From: Symploca sp. SIO2E9
Lineage (GTDB): Bacteria; Cyanobacteriota; Cyanobacteriia; Cyanobacteriales; Coleofasciculaceae
DNA: 64,000 bases
Assembly: GCA_010692645.1 (NCBI GenBank)
Contig: JAAHGS010000019.1
Span: 1 to 64,000 of the forward strand
Direction: 5' to 3'
A model generated the notes under the pieces. That model had not been told where the DNA came from, ran no database searches, and saw only the letters and a program-made list of their open reading frames with translations. Made by a program: the position numbers and the translations under genes. The stretch's first letter is position 1. Every line of letters begins with the position of its first letter. Below are positions 40,216-51,253 of this stretch, one piece after another.

Positions 40216-41256
40216 TTAAATCCTTGAAGCGCAAATTACTGCCCCAATTAATCCTACCTGAGGGTTCAAGATAACGTGTACAGGTACTTTTTCTAATAAA
40301 GGGCTTACTCTGCCTTTTTGACGAAAAACTCGCAGGAAATTACCTTCTTGTATCAATGGTAGAATTTTGGCGGCGATGCCTCCAGCAATATAGAGACCTC
40401 CATAGGGCAAAAGTTTAAGGGCAAAATTACCAGCCTCAGCACCGTAGGCTTCCACAAACATCTGCATCGTCTGTTGGCAGAGGAGATCACTTTTATCCAT
40501 AGCAGCTTTAGCAATCGCTGCGGCAGGATCTATCCTCTTTTCACTGCTAGCAGTTTCCTGATCGCAATTTTTGACAATCTGCCCAATCTCGGGGGATTCT
40601 TGAGCAATCTGACGGTCTCTGAGAAATCGGTAAATTGCGACTATGCCTTGACCAGAAACCACTCGCTCGACTGAAGTACGATCAATACTATAGTGGGAAC
40701 GTAGGTATTGCAGTAGCTGGAATTCTAACTCCGTGCGGGGAGCAAAATCAGCATGTCCACCTTCAGATGCAAAGACTTGATAACTTTCTTGCTCTGGGAT
40801 TAGAAAGCCCTCTCCTAAACCAGTACCAGCACCAATCACAGCAATGGGTGAACTCTCGGCTGGTTTTCCTGCTTGCAGAGTACAGATCTCTGTAGTTTCC
40901 AATCCGAGGATACCGTAACCAATGGCGGCAAAATCGTTGATTAAGCTAATTTTTGTAATTCCGAGGTCTTTTTCCAGGCGTCTAGCATCGAGGAACCAAC
41001 TCAGATTGGTTAGTACACAAGTATCGTTGACTACAGGTCCTGCGATCGCTAAACAAGCTTTTTCTAGTACAACTTCTTGATCGAGCTTTTGTTTGGCGGC
41101 AGACAAGAATTTCTGCACAATCGGCACTAAATCAGGAAAGTCGCGGCTAGGGTAAATATCCTCATAGAGGTTTTGCCTTGAGCCTTGAGCTGAATACTCT
41201 ACGAGTTGCAGAATAGTTTTAGTGCCGCCAATGTCTCCTGCCAGTATTAGTGTCAT
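40216..41256 (-). CDS. glk: Glucokinase
   Basis: LAGDIGGTKT, NDFAAIGYGI, GAGTGLGEG, EGGHADFAPR. Confidence 0.95.
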   Translation of the reverse strand: MTLILAGDIGGTKTILQLVEYSAQGSRQNLYEDIYPSRDFPDLVPIVQKFLSAAKQKLDQEVVLEKACLAIAGPVVNDTCVLTNLSWFLDARRLEKDLGITKISLINDFAAIGYGILGLETTEICTLQAGKPAESSPIAVIGAGTGLGEGFLIPEQESYQVFASEGGHADFAPRTELEFQLLQYLRSHYSIDRTSVERVVSGQGIVAIYRFLRDRQIAQESPEIGQIVKNCDQETASSEKRIDPAAAIAKAAMDKSDLLCQQTMQMFVEAYGAEAGNFALKLLPYGGLYIAGGIAAKILPLIQEGNFLRVFRQKGRVSPLLEKVPVHVILNPQVGLIGAVICASRI

Positions 41257-41279
41257 AAATCTGGGATCGCTAAATTAGT

Positions 41280-41921
41280 TCACTGAAAACGGATCACATC
41301 CTCAGTCTGACTAAGGTGAGAAGTATCTCCGTTGAGTTCCATTTCCCATTTTTCTCCTTGTCGTACTAATTTGACTAAACAACACAGAGATGCCTTAATT
41401 TCTGGAGTTCCACTAACTAGACCTTGAGCTGTACCAATAACCGAGGCTCCGTGACCAACAAGTAAAAGATCTTCTGAGAATTGTGTACTCAGAAATCTTG
41501 CCGTTTTGGCTGTACGCTCCAACACTTCCTCGCTGCTTTCGGGGTAACTAGCCTTAACTAGAGAGCTATAGCTTGGATCAATCCGAGGAAATTGCTCTTG
41601 CAAGGCTGTGATCGATAGTCTTTCTGGCTCAACGGGCATCCATTCGGGATTGAGCCATTCACTCAGACCAGACTCCAGCTTGATTGACAAATCAAGGATA
41701 TCTGCTACTATACTTGCCGTCTGCACTGTTCGCAAAAAGGGCGAGGTAAAGACCTGCTTAATGCCAACACTAGCTAGGCGTTGACCCAGTTGCTTGGCTT
41801 GTAGTATGCCATCTTCAGAAAGCGGCGGATCATAAGGTCGCTCTGCCGTGTTAAACCATTCGGGGTTGACAAAGTCGAGGCGGTTTCCGTGTCTTGCAAT
41901 CCAGAGGTTTTGGGTCATCAA
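41280..41921 (-). CDS. Histidine phosphatase family protein
   Basis: ARHGNR catalytic motif; second His in LLVGHGASV. Confidence 0.9.
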   Translation of the reverse strand: MMTQNLWIARHGNRLDFVNPEWFNTAERPYDPPLSEDGILQAKQLGQRLASVGIKQVFTSPFLRTVQTASIVADILDLSIKLESGLSEWLNPEWMPVEPERLSITALQEQFPRIDPSYSSLVKASYPESSEEVLERTAKTARFLSTQFSEDLLLVGHGASVIGTAQGLVSGTPEIKASLCCLVKLVRQGEKWEMELNGDTSHLSQTEDVIRFQ

Positions 41922-42311
41922 TCTTAGGCAATGCGGCTATTGATTTCTTGGTGATCGAAGTTCGATTCCCACTAAATTGATTCTGACTCCTAGTCAGGAA
42001 ACTCCTGTCTCCTTCTTCAAGGTTGGTTCAGATTTAAGGGTCTCTGTTAAGATAATGAATGTTACAATACTTAATATTATGGCAGTTTACCGAAAAACTT
42101 TTATGCACACAAGAGTTGTAAAAGACATTGGTAGCTTCTGACCTCAGGTCTGCCATATTTTCCATTTATGCCTATTTGAGTTGGTTATAATACCTCTCCA
42201 GTTACCCTGTCAATATCTTGCTGCTTGCCAAACATAACTTGAAATCCTGTTCATGGGGAAGCAATCGCCAATATCCTTGACTCAACCGGGTATCAAAACC
42301 GGCATGTTTAT

Positions 42312-43301
42312 TTGAAACCCACTAGTACCAGCTCGAGCGCTATGAAAACTGCTCAGACATCTACAGACCTAGTTCGTACCTACCTGCGAGAAATTGGTCG
42401 TGTGCCTCTGCTGACCCATGAGCAGGAAATCCTCTATGGTAAACAGGTACAAGGTTTAGTAGCCTTACAGCAACTCAAAGAGTCCCTATCATCAGAGCTT
42501 GGTCATGAACCAACAATCTCAGAATGGGCAAAAGCATCTTCACTAACAGAGACACAATTGCAATCGACCATTGCTGCAGGGGAAACTGCCAAGCGCAAAA
42601 TGGTTGAAGCCAACTTGCGACTGGTAGTGGCGGTGGCAAAGAAGTACATCAAGCGTAATGTAGACTTGCTCGATTTAATTCAGGAAGGCACGATTGGAAT
42701 GCAGCGAGGGGTCGAAAAATTTGATCCCACTAAGGGCTATCGCTTTTCCACTTACGCCTATTGGTGGATTCGGCAGGCTATTACTCGAGCAATCGCTGAC
42801 AAAGGACGTACGATTCGTCTTCCCATCCATATTACTGAAAAGCTCAACAAAATCAGAAAAGCCCAGCGCCAACTGGCACAAAAGCTGGGACGAGTGCCTA
42901 AAATTGCAGAATTGGCCAAGGAATTAGATTTGAGTGAGAAGCAGGTGCGAGAATATCTTGAAAAGGCTCGTCAACCGCTATCTTTGGATTTGCGAGTGGG
43001 AGACAACCAGGATACTGAACTAATTGAACTGCTCGAAGATACTGGTCAAACACCAGACGAATACGTTACTCAATCTTCGATGCGAGTTGATTTAGAGAAA
43101 CTGATGGCAAATTTAACGCCTCAGCAACGGGAGGTTCTAGCGCTGCGTTTTGGTTTGCAAGACGGACAACCTCTGACCTTATCTAAAATTGGCGAGCGCC
43201 TTAACCTCAGTCGTGAGCGAGTCAGACAAATTGAACGAGAAGCCATCTCTAAGCTTCGCAGGTGCAAACTTGATCTGCGCGAATATGTAGCAGTTAGTTG
43301 A
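42312..43301 (+). CDS. Group 2 RpoD-family sigma factor
   Basis: [40 protein letters not shown]; region 4 helix-turn-helix. Confidence 0.95.
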   Translation: MKPTSTSSSAMKTAQTSTDLVRTYLREIGRVPLLTHEQEILYGKQVQGLVALQQLKESLSSELGHEPTISEWAKASSLTETQLQSTIAAGETAKRKMVEANLRLVVAVAKKYIKRNVDLLDLIQEGTIGMQRGVEKFDPTKGYRFSTYAYWWIRQAITRAIADKGRTIRLPIHITEKLNKIRKAQRQLAQKLGRVPKIAELAKELDLSEKQVREYLEKARQPLSLDLRVGDNQDTELIELLEDTGQTPDEYVTQSSMRVDLEKLMANLTPQQREVLALRFGLQDGQPLTLSKIGERLNLSRERVRQIEREAISKLRRCKLDLREYVAVS

Positions 43302-43319
43302 AGGCTTCCGGCGTTTAAG

Positions 43320-43610
43320 CTAACTCCAGTCCTCTTGACCTTGCAAGCTATCACCGCTTTTGTAAACCTGACCAAGTTCATGGAGTTGGCGCGTCATTTC
43401 AAAGAGTTGCTCCTCGGTAATCTGCCATCGCTGCAGAATTACATCCAGATTATGTTGGATATCTCTAGCTCCTGGAAAGCCCCAATAGCGAATCCGCAGT
43501 CTGGCTAATTCCACTTGATTATAATTATTTGGTTCTCCTTGTAAGAGGGACTCAACAATAGAGCGGTCGCGTTTTTCTTGGGGATGTTGCTGGTCTTTAT
43601 TTTCTGGCAT
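43320..43610 (-). CDS. DUF3288-like cyanobacterial protein
   Basis: 96 aa; KDQQHPQEKRDRSIVESLL start. Confidence 0.65.
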   Translation of the reverse strand: MPENKDQQHPQEKRDRSIVESLLQGEPNNYNQVELARLRIRYWGFPGARDIQHNLDVILQRWQITEEQLFEMTRQLHELGQVYKSGDSLQGQEDWS

Positions 43611-43793
43611 TTTATCAGGTCAACTCTTACTCTAAGTTATTTTTCTGTTTGTTATTTTTCTGGCAGGAGGCAGAAAATTCATGCCCCCCTCTTCCCATCT
43701 TCCCACCAAAGGCAGGAGGCTCCAAGGCAGAAAATTCATCCCCCCTCTCCCCATCTCCGCGTCTCCCCCTCTCCGCGTCTCCCCCTCTCCTCC

Positions 43794-43828
43794 TACTCGA
43801 TTGGATATTTTTTTATTTGGAAATCCCT
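43794..43828. mobile_element. MITE-like family B, single end
   Basis: CTCGATTGGATATTTTTTTATTTGGAAATCCCT = reverse complement of the family B left end. Confidence 0.65.
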
Positions 43829-44436
43829 TATCTCGAACTGACAGCTTCCTCATCTTCGATGTCACTTGCTGCTGGTGCCAGTACAGTTAATCCACCAGGG
43901 ATACACTCAATTTCAACTGGAGTAGTGCCAATAATTTCACCATCAACGACAACCTTTTGAGGTGGGTTGGTTGTCACCTTGACACGCTTAGTTTGCAGGT
44001 GAATAATATCTTCCCGATTTGTTGGCAGTTTGAGCAATGCTGCCCCAAGCAAGTTAACCATTGCTGTGATTGCTTGTAATTCGCCTTCAGGGGCAGCAAT
44101 GGTCACATCAGTTGCTAGAGGGACATTGTAAACTGCGCAGATGCGTTGGACTGCTTGAATATCTGGTTCATGGGGTTGAGCATAAAGAGGGTCAACCAGG
44201 AAAATGACAGCGGCGACTTTCCCTTCTGCTACTTGTGCTGCAATCTGAACATCTCCTCCCATTGCTCCGGATAACATAAGCTCAACATTTAAGCTAGTCT
44301 CGTTGAGTATGCGCTGTCCAGTTGTACCTGTGGCAATTAATTGATAGCGATAAAAAATAGCCTGATGTTGCTTGACGAAATTCACTATTTCGTACTTTTT
44401 GCGGTCATGAGCAATGAGAGCGATTCTTGCAGGCAT
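43828..44436 (-). CDS. mgsA: Methylglyoxal synthase with C-terminal extension resembling the end of a DAG/lipid kinase
   Basis: MGS motifs (ALIAHDRKK, ATGTTGQ, SGAMGGDVQIA, FLVDPLYAQPHEPDI); extension VDGEIIGTTPVEIECIPGGLTVLAP. Confidence 0.9.
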   Translation of the reverse strand: MPARIALIAHDRKKYEIVNFVKQHQAIFYRYQLIATGTTGQRILNETSLNVELMLSGAMGGDVQIAAQVAEGKVAAVIFLVDPLYAQPHEPDIQAVQRICAVYNVPLATDVTIAAPEGELQAITAMVNLLGAALLKLPTNREDIIHLQTKRVKVTTNPPQKVVVDGEIIGTTPVEIECIPGGLTVLAPAASDIEDEEAVSSR

Positions 44437-44444
44437 ATAATGAA

Positions 44445-44492
44445 TTTAAGTAATAAGTAATAAGTAATAAGTAATAAGTAATAAGTAATAAG
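44445..44492. repeat. Heptanucleotide repeat (AAGTAAT)n
   Basis: taagtaataagtaataagtaataagtaataagtaataag. Confidence 0.9.
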
Positions 44493-44571
44493 CGACAATA
44501 AAAATATTATGATCACAAAGCCCCTCTCCTTGGCGGAAAGGGGATCGGTTGCATACAGCGAGAGGGAATTA

Positions 44572-47052
44572 TTAAGCAACTGGTTGAAGTAACAACTCTG
44601 GTTCTTCTTGGGGTAGCACCTGAACCTGACCCTCATTATTGACATCAACTATAGCCGTACCTCCATCCTCAACTTGACCAGAGAGCATTGCTTCTGCCAA
44701 GCTGTCTTCCAATAGATTCATAATTGCCCTGCGTAGAGGTCTAGCACCGTAACTGGGGTCATAACCGACTTCCACCAAATGGTCTTTGAAGCGTTCAGTG
44801 ACTTCCAAGTTAATCAAGCGCTCGCTCAAACGTACTGAGACTTCCCGCAGCATCACCTCAGCAATTTGCTTGACTTCATCTCTCGTCAACTGGCGGAAGA
44901 CGATAATCTCATCAAGGCGATTGAGAAACTCTGGGCGGAAGTAATTTTTGAGTTCCTCATTAACTTTATCCCGGATGCGATTGTATCGAGACTCAGCTTG
45001 GTTATCTGAAAATTCAAAGCCTAAACCACCGCCTCCTTTTTCAATCACCTTAGAACCGATATTAGAGGTCATAATAATTAGCGTGTTGTTGAAGTTGACG
45101 GTGCGACCCTTGGCATCAGTTAAGCGTCCATCGTCCAACAGCTGTAGTAGTACGTTGAAAACATCGGGGTGTGCTTTCTCAATTTCGTCGAAAAGTACCA
45201 CGTTGTAAGGTTTGCGGCGGACAGCTTCGGTGAGTTGACCACCTTCGTCATAGCCCACATATCCTGGAGGTGAACCAATCAATTTGGATACTGTGTGTGG
45301 TTCCATAAACTCCGACATATCCAGCCGAATCATGGCTTCTTCCGAACCAAAGAAATAGGAAGCCAAAGACTTAGCTAGTTCGGTTTTACCAACCCCAGTC
45401 GGACCAGAGAAGACAAAGCTAGCAATGGGACGATTAGGGTCTCTCAAACCAGCTCTCGCCCGACGAATCGACCGCGAAACAGCACTTACAGCTTCTTGTT
45501 GACCAATGAGCCGTTGATGCAAGGTATCTTCCATATGCATCAGTAATTCTGACTCGGATTCAGTCAACTTGCTAACAGGTACTCCTGTCCAAGCAGCGAC
45601 AATCTCAGCAATTTCTTCCTCGCTGACAGTTGGAGCCGTCAGAGTATTATACTTGTGGGCATCTTCTAATAGTTCCTGAATTCGGTTTTCAATTTCCAAT
45701 TCGCGATCGCGTAATTTTGCAGCTTGCTCAAAATCCTGAGCTCTAACTACCTGGTCTTTATCCCTACTTACCTGACGCAATTCCCGCCTTAGTTCCTTGG
45801 TAGCAGGCGATGACCGATGGTGTCTCAAACTGACTCTACTACCTGCTTCATCAATTAGGTCAATCGCTTTATCTGGCAAGAAACGGTCTGAAATGTAACG
45901 GTCAGAGAACTTGGCAGCTGCTTCTAGGGCATCGTCAGTAATCTCTACCTTGTGGTACTGTTCATAAACATCACGCAGACCGTAGAGAATTTCAATAGTC
46001 TCTTCAACTGAAGGTTCTCCTACCATCACTGGTTGAAAACGGCGCTCTAGAGCTGCATCTTTTTCAATATGCTGGCGGTATTCATCGAGGGTAGTTGCTC
46101 CTAGGCATTGTAGTTCCCCTCTTGCCAGAGCAGGCTTGAGAATATTAGCAGCATCAAGACCACCTTCGGTGGATCCGGCACCAACCATAGTGTGAATTTC
46201 ATCAACTACCAGGATGATATTTCCGGCTTGATGCACTTCCTCCATAATTTGTTTAAGGCGTTCCTCAAAGTCTCCCCGGTAACGGGTCCCTGAGATCAGT
46301 GAACCCAGATCTAAGGTGACTACCTGCTTATCTGCCAACAGTTCAGGGACATTTTGATCAGTAATGCGTTGGGCAAGACCTTCAGCAATTGCTGTTTTAC
46401 CAACTCCAGGTTCCCCAAGCAATACGGGGTTATTTTTGGTGCGACGACCCAAAATCTGAATTACCCGTTCGATTTCTTGCTCTCTACCAACAACAGGGTC
46501 AAGTTTACCTTCTGCTGCTAGCTTGGTCAGATTCTTTCCAAACTCATCCAAGCTGGCTTTTTGCCGATTGCTACCCCCCATAAACGACTGTCTTTGTCCC
46601 TTTGTAGAAGCTGCTGCCACTTCTCCTAGAGCCCTAATTACTTGCTTGCGTACTTCGGCTGAGTCAATATCAAGGTTTTCTATAACTTTGGCCGCCACTC
46701 CTCCTCGGGCGCGAGTAATTGCCAGTAACAAGTGTTCTGTACCGATATAATTATGTCCAAGTTGACGAGCTTCTTGGAATGCTTGTTCAAGCAGCTGCTT
46801 GGCTTTGGGTGTGAAGGGGACTTCACCTGCTACCATACCGGAACCACGACCAATAATTCGTTCTACTTCTTGGCGTGCATCCTCCAGAGTAATGCCTAAT
46901 TCCTTGAGTACTAGTGCCGCAATACCTGTCCCCTCCCCAATCAACCCCAACAGAATCTGCTCGGTGCCCACTAGGTTGTGTCCTAGGCGACGCGCCTCTT
47001 CTTGGGCGAGCATGATTGCTTTTACGGCTTTGTCTGTAAAATGCTCAAACAT
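44572..47052 (-). CDS. clpC: ATP-dependent Clp protease ATP-binding subunit ClpC
   Basis: Two ClpN repeats, two AAA modules ([16 protein letters not shown]), UVR motif. Confidence 0.97.
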   Translation of the reverse strand: MFEHFTDKAVKAIMLAQEEARRLGHNLVGTEQILLGLIGEGTGIAALVLKELGITLEDARQEVERIIGRGSGMVAGEVPFTPKAKQLLEQAFQEARQLGHNYIGTEHLLLAITRARGGVAAKVIENLDIDSAEVRKQVIRALGEVAAASTKGQRQSFMGGSNRQKASLDEFGKNLTKLAAEGKLDPVVGREQEIERVIQILGRRTKNNPVLLGEPGVGKTAIAEGLAQRITDQNVPELLADKQVVTLDLGSLISGTRYRGDFEERLKQIMEEVHQAGNIILVVDEIHTMVGAGSTEGGLDAANILKPALARGELQCLGATTLDEYRQHIEKDAALERRFQPVMVGEPSVEETIEILYGLRDVYEQYHKVEITDDALEAAAKFSDRYISDRFLPDKAIDLIDEAGSRVSLRHHRSSPATKELRRELRQVSRDKDQVVRAQDFEQAAKLRDRELEIENRIQELLEDAHKYNTLTAPTVSEEEIAEIVAAWTGVPVSKLTESESELLMHMEDTLHQRLIGQQEAVSAVSRSIRRARAGLRDPNRPIASFVFSGPTGVGKTELAKSLASYFFGSEEAMIRLDMSEFMEPHTVSKLIGSPPGYVGYDEGGQLTEAVRRKPYNVVLFDEIEKAHPDVFNVLLQLLDDGRLTDAKGRTVNFNNTLIIMTSNIGSKVIEKGGGGLGFEFSDNQAESRYNRIRDKVNEELKNYFRPEFLNRLDEIIVFRQLTRDEVKQIAEVMLREVSVRLSERLINLEVTERFKDHLVEVGYDPSYGARPLRRAIMNLLEDSLAEAMLSGQVEDGGTAIVDVNNEGQVQVLPQEEPELLLQPVA

Positions 47053-47360
47053 AGTGGGTTTACCTTCCCTAGTGATTTAAACAGTGGTTGTCATTACCCT
47101 GCATAAAGTTTTGTGTATTTATCTTTGTAGATAATGTAGCTCCCTAGGCTATAACACCGCAGTGGGTAGAACCGTAATCTTCAGGAGTAGTTGCCGCCTA
47201 CTTCAAGGTTAACAGAGGGTTTAGCTCAGCATGATTGGGTGTAAGCCCCCCTATAGGAGTCAAGCTAAAGGGTTGATGGTTGATAGTTGATAGTTCATTG
47301 CCCAATGAACCATCAACAGGCAGCTTTGTTCCTCCCCACACTTCCCCTTCTCGTCTCAAT

Positions 47361-47391
47361 AAAAAAGATGCTCTGAAAAGTGAGCATCTTT
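47361..47391 (-). terminator. Rho-independent terminator (minus strand), likely for msrA
   Basis: AAAGATGCTC-ACTTTTCA-GAGCATCTTTTTT on the minus strand. Confidence 0.8.
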
Positions 47392-47455
47392 AGTGATGGA
47401 CAAAAAACAGAGCAGGAGGCTAGTATTTTTTGCTCTCCTGCTCCCAGATTTCTAT

Positions 47456-47570
47456 AGGACTTACGCATTTGCCCCCTAAATCCCCATTTGTAAAAAAGCG
47501 AAGCATCCGCTAATTTCCCCCAGTATTGGGGGGAGTAGGGGGGCTAAATCGACACAACCGCCTAAGTCCT
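47456..47570. mobile_element. MITE-like element, family C (AGGACTTACGCA...CCTAAGTCCT)
   Basis: Inverted termini AGGACTTACGC / GCCTAAGTCCT. Confidence 0.6.
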
Positions 47571-47593
47571 GTTCTAATTGCTACTAGGCTGAT

Positions 47594-48262
47594 CTACGAT
47601 GGCGATTGGGAGCGAGTCATTACTTGAAATTCGACTTTTGTACCACCTAAACCACAATACCCACCAGGATTTTTGGCTAGGTATTGCTGATGATACTCTT
47701 CTGCATAGTAAAATTCAGGGGCGTCTAAAATCTCAGTTGTGATCTTCCCATAACCAGCTTTTTTCAAGGCTAGCTGATAAGCTTCTAGCGAAGCCTGGGC
47801 TAGCTTATTCTGGTCATCTGAATATGCGTAAACTCCTGAACGATACTGAGTACCTGCATCATTGCCCTGGCGCATGCCTTGGGTAGGATCATGGCTTTCC
47901 CAGAAAACTTTCAGCAGCCCCTCGTAAGTGGTCACTTGTGGATCAAAAACCACGAGAACTACTTCATTGTGCCCCGTCATGCCTGTGCAGACTTCTTGAT
48001 AGGTGGGGTTAGGTGTTGTTCCTGCGGCATAACCGACGGCAGTACTAAAAACGCCCCCTTGCTGCCAAAATTTACGTTCTGCTCCCCAAAAACATCCCAT
48101 ACCAAACATCGCCATTTCCAGTCCCTCTGGATAAGGAGGCTTGAGTGGGTTCCCATTTACATAGTGCTCAGAGGTTACTGGCATGGGTTGTGCTCTTCCA
48201 GGCAAGGCCTCTTCAGGAGTGGGTATAGTTAGCTTTTTGCCAAATCCGAATAGTACCATCAA
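47594..48262 (-). CDS. msrA: Peptide methionine sulfoxide reductase A
   Basis: [11 protein letters not shown] catalytic motif, [16 protein letters not shown]. Confidence 0.97.
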   Translation of the reverse strand: MMVLFGFGKKLTIPTPEEALPGRAQPMPVTSEHYVNGNPLKPPYPEGLEMAMFGMGCFWGAERKFWQQGGVFSTAVGYAAGTTPNPTYQEVCTGMTGHNEVVLVVFDPQVTTYEGLLKVFWESHDPTQGMRQGNDAGTQYRSGVYAYSDDQNKLAQASLEAYQLALKKAGYGKITTEILDAPEFYYAEEYHQQYLAKNPGGYCGLGGTKVEFQVMTRSQSPS

Positions 48263-48330
48263 ATTTTGATGCTAAATTGGTGAGTGATATCTTTACTTTA
48301 CTTAATATTTTAGAAAGTTAAAGTCTGGTG

Positions 48331-48462
48331 GGCCGTTACGCATTTAAATCATATATTTATCTGATATTAGTTAATGACCCAAACTCTTGTGCCTTGGAGC
48401 CTCCTGCCTTGGAGCCTTCTGCCTCCTGCCTTGGTGTTGTGCATTAAAAATACACAACACCA
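48331..48462. mobile_element. MITE-like family A copy (diverged ends)
   Basis: CCGTTACGCATTTAAATCATATATTTATCTGATATTAGTTAATG...GTTGTGCATTAAAAATACACAAC. Confidence 0.65.
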
Positions 48463-48503
48463 AAGCAGTCTTTACCTGGACTTCATCCTAAGAGCTTTGG
48501 TAC

Positions 48504-49754
48504 TCAGTTTTCCTGGGACTGCCAGCCCTCAAGAGTCGTGACTAAATTAAATAACGGATTAATCCCTTGATCTTTAGCTTCAGATTTTGCTGGTTCTTGA
48601 GCTGCAAGATTTTTCAGGGCGAATTCATAGCCCTGCATGAAATTATTATAAATTGCTTTCTTATCTACCTGAGCAGAAACAATAACCTTGATAACAATGA
48701 TTCCATCTCTTTTACTTTCAATACTCTCAACAATTAGTTCAATTCGTTGTTCTCCGGTTTGGATGTTGTTAAATGAGTAGGTAAAAGCTCTCCAATCAAT
48801 ACCTTCACTGAAAATTATGTCAAAAGTTTCAAAGGAGTTTTGAAATAGTTTGACAAACTCTCCGGGGGCAAAGTTTCCAGTTGTGGGACGTCGTTCCTGT
48901 TGGCTATCTTTTAAATAAAAATATTCACAAATGGCATCCCCAAAGTTAGTGGTGCTGTCAATACTCCAATCCTTGAGACAGGCTCCAGTAAATTTTGCCT
49001 TCTCAAAGTTGGTCTTTAAGGCTTGAGTTGCTAACAACTTGGCTTCAGTAAGGTTAGCTCCCCTGAGATTAGCTCCATTGAGTTTGGTTTCAGTGAGTAG
49101 GGCTCCTCGGAGTTGGGCTCTATTGAGATCAGCACCACTGAGTAGGGCTCTATTGAGATTAGCACCACTGAGATTAGCATCACTGAGATCAGCACCACTG
49201 AGATCAGCATCACTGAGATCAGCACCACTGAGATCAGCACCACTGAGATCAGCACCACTGAGATCAGCATTATTAAGTTGGGTTACTCTGAGATCGGCTT
49301 CGGTGAGATTGGCTATTGAGAGGATGGCGTCATTGAGGTTAGAACCCTTGCAGTCTGCTCCTCTAAGATCGGCACTATTGAGGTTAGCTCTACTGAGATC
49401 GGCTCCACTAAGTTCAGCACCACTGAGATTAGCTTCGGTGAGATTAGCTTCGGTGAGATTAGCTTCAGTGAGATTAGCTACTCTGAGATCAGCTCCACTG
49501 AGTTTAGCTATTGAGAGAATAGCTTCATTGAGGTTGGCTACTCTAAGGTCAGCTTCCCTGAAGTCAGCTACTCTAAGGTCAGCTCCTCTAAAGTTAGCTT
49601 CTCTAAGGTCAGCTCCTCTGAAATTAGCTTCCCTAAGGTCAGCTTCCCAAAAGTCAGGCTTGATCTCTGAATGCTTTTTGCGCCAATCGTTCCAAACATT
49701 TAATCCTTGTTTGAGTAAAGTGAGATGTTCCTTATTTGCCATCGCGAACCTCAA
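48504..49754 (-). CDS. Pentapeptide-repeat protein with non-repeat C-terminal domain
   Basis: Long run of A(D/N)LxX pentapeptides; C-terminal ~130 aa is not repetitive. Confidence 0.93.
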   Translation of the reverse strand: MRFAMANKEHLTLLKQGLNVWNDWRKKHSEIKPDFWEADLREANFRGADLREANFRGADLRVADFREADLRVANLNEAILSIAKLSGADLRVANLTEANLTEANLTEANLSGAELSGADLSRANLNSADLRGADCKGSNLNDAILSIANLTEADLRVTQLNNADLSGADLSGADLSGADLSDADLSGADLSDANLSGANLNRALLSGADLNRAQLRGALLTETKLNGANLRGANLTEAKLLATQALKTNFEKAKFTGACLKDWSIDSTTNFGDAICEYFYLKDSQQERRPTTGNFAPGEFVKLFQNSFETFDIIFSEGIDWRAFTYSFNNIQTGEQRIELIVESIESKRDGIIVIKVIVSAQVDKKAIYNNFMQGYEFALKNLAAQEPAKSEAKDQGINPLFNLVTTLEGWQSQEN

Positions 49755-49807
49755 TTCGCAATTTTGCGATGTGCATGACTTTCGACATTGGTCTAATCAA
49801 CATGATC

Positions 49808-49938
49808 AGCTGTTACGCATTTAAATCATATATTTATTTGATATTAGTTAATGGCCCAAACTCTTGTTCCTTCTGCCTTGGAGCCTTATGCCTCCTGCCT
49901 CCTGCCTTGCTGCTGTGCATTTTTAATGCACAACAGTT
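49808..49938. mobile_element. MITE-like family A copy
   Basis: AGCTGTTACGCATTTAAATCATATATTTATTTGATATTAGTTAATGG...GTGCATTTTTAATGCACAACAGT. Confidence 0.7.
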
Positions 49939-49947
49939 TATCTCACT

Positions 49948-50130
49948 TCAGCCAAATGAGACAATCATTGCCTGCACAAGCTTAACAATTTCAAAAATCA
50001 CAAAACTACTGAGGATAAATGTAACCAAAACATTCAGTACTGGGATGTTGCCATAGCCAAAGATGGAGGCAACAAATTTGAAGGTAACAATGGAAAATCC
50101 TATTAAGAAAATGATTTGTAGAATTGTCAT
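49948..50130 (-). CDS. Small membrane protein
   Basis: 60 aa, two hydrophobic segments. Confidence 0.5.
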   Translation of the reverse strand: MTILQIIFLIGFSIVTFKFVASIFGYGNIPVLNVLVTFILSSFVIFEIVKLVQAMIVSFG

Positions 50131-50369
50131 AGTTGATTTCCGGAGTAATGCTAGCCATTGACACTCTCTGCCCTAGTAAGGAAGGAGATTCTTGCTTCTC
50201 GGGGATTGCAACGAATTTACCCCCTAGAAGAAGGAGGCACCAGACCCATGATTTTGGGTCAAACTAGATTGTAAACTATCCCGAGTAAGGCAATCTTCTA
50301 TGGTTGTTAACAACCTTCAACCTGATAACCTACAACCTGACGACCTTCAAATCACAGTGGAGAATTGCA

Positions 50370-51083
50370 ATGTCTTGGCAGCGCCCAGATCGTCGGAGAT
50401 TTGACCAGTTACGCCCTATCAGCTTCGAGTACGAATTCACAAAGTATGCCCCTGGTTCCGTCCTAGCTAAGTGTGGGGACACTAAAGTACTTTGTACTGT
50501 TACTATTCAGGAGGGAGTACCTCGATTTTTAGAAGGTTCTGGCAGTGGCTGGCTAACTGCCGAGTATAGAATGCTTCCGGGAGCCACCGCAGAACGCCAC
50601 AAACGTGAATTGCTTACCCTTTCGGGTCGAACTCAAGAAATTCAGCGGCTAATTGGACGTAGTTTGCGTGCATCTCTAGACCTCGATGCACTAGGAGAAC
50701 GGACGATTACTGTAGATGCTGATGTACTACAGGCTGATGCTGGTACCCGCACAACCTCGATTACAGGTGGATATGTTGCCCTTGCCGAGGCTATTAATAA
50801 ATTGGTGAAAGCAGGAAAACTAGAGCAATCACCCCTATCTCACCAAGTTGCTGCTGTTTCTGTAGGACTAGTCCAAGGTGAGCCTTTGCTAGACCTCAAC
50901 TACCAAGAAGATGTTGCCGCTGAGGTAGACTTTAATGTAGTGATGAACGACCAACTGGGGATTATTGAAGTGCAGGGGACAGCTGAGTCAGGCACTTTTA
51001 GCCGTGATCAACTTGATCAACTCATGGATTTAGCTCAAAAAGGGATTAAAGAATTGCTGGAAACACAACGCCGTAACTTCTAG
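50370..51083 (+). CDS. rph: Ribonuclease PH
   Basis: [20 protein letters not shown] start; [23 protein letters not shown]. The ORF track starts further upstream at 50304. Confidence 0.96.
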   Translation: MSWQRPDRRRFDQLRPISFEYEFTKYAPGSVLAKCGDTKVLCTVTIQEGVPRFLEGSGSGWLTAEYRMLPGATAERHKRELLTLSGRTQEIQRLIGRSLRASLDLDALGERTITVDADVLQADAGTRTTSITGGYVALAEAINKLVKAGKLEQSPLSHQVAAVSVGLVQGEPLLDLNYQEDVAAEVDFNVVMNDQLGIIEVQGTAESGTFSRDQLDQLMDLAQKGIKELLETQRRNF

Positions 51084-51253
51084 TTGCGACATAGTCGTTA
51101 ACTCGGAGTCTTAGCACAAACTGGGCAGCCTTAACTATTGGGGATTAGACTGGCGAAAAGCCTACTCAGAAGTCAGAACTTTGAAAACTCAGCCCTGAGC
51201 CTGTTAAGGTACTGCTGAGAGTAGGGACTGCTTCCAGGCGTTCACTAAGTCTA

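Noticed and set aside
43578-43960. ORFs in the proline/serine-rich region 43578-43960
   Set aside because: Translations of CCCCATCTCC-type tandem repeats in three frames
48504-49754. Pentapeptide protein as a phage-type anti-gyrase (Qnr/MfpA)
   Set aside because: Presence of pentapeptides alone is not sufficient and the extra C-terminal domain differs from Qnr architecture
49039-49824. 261-aa plus-strand ORF and 79-aa minus-strand ORF 49031-49270
   Set aside because: Antisense or alternative-frame reading of the pentapeptide-repeat gene; low-complexity (LRSAPL)n product is an artefact of 15-bp periodicity
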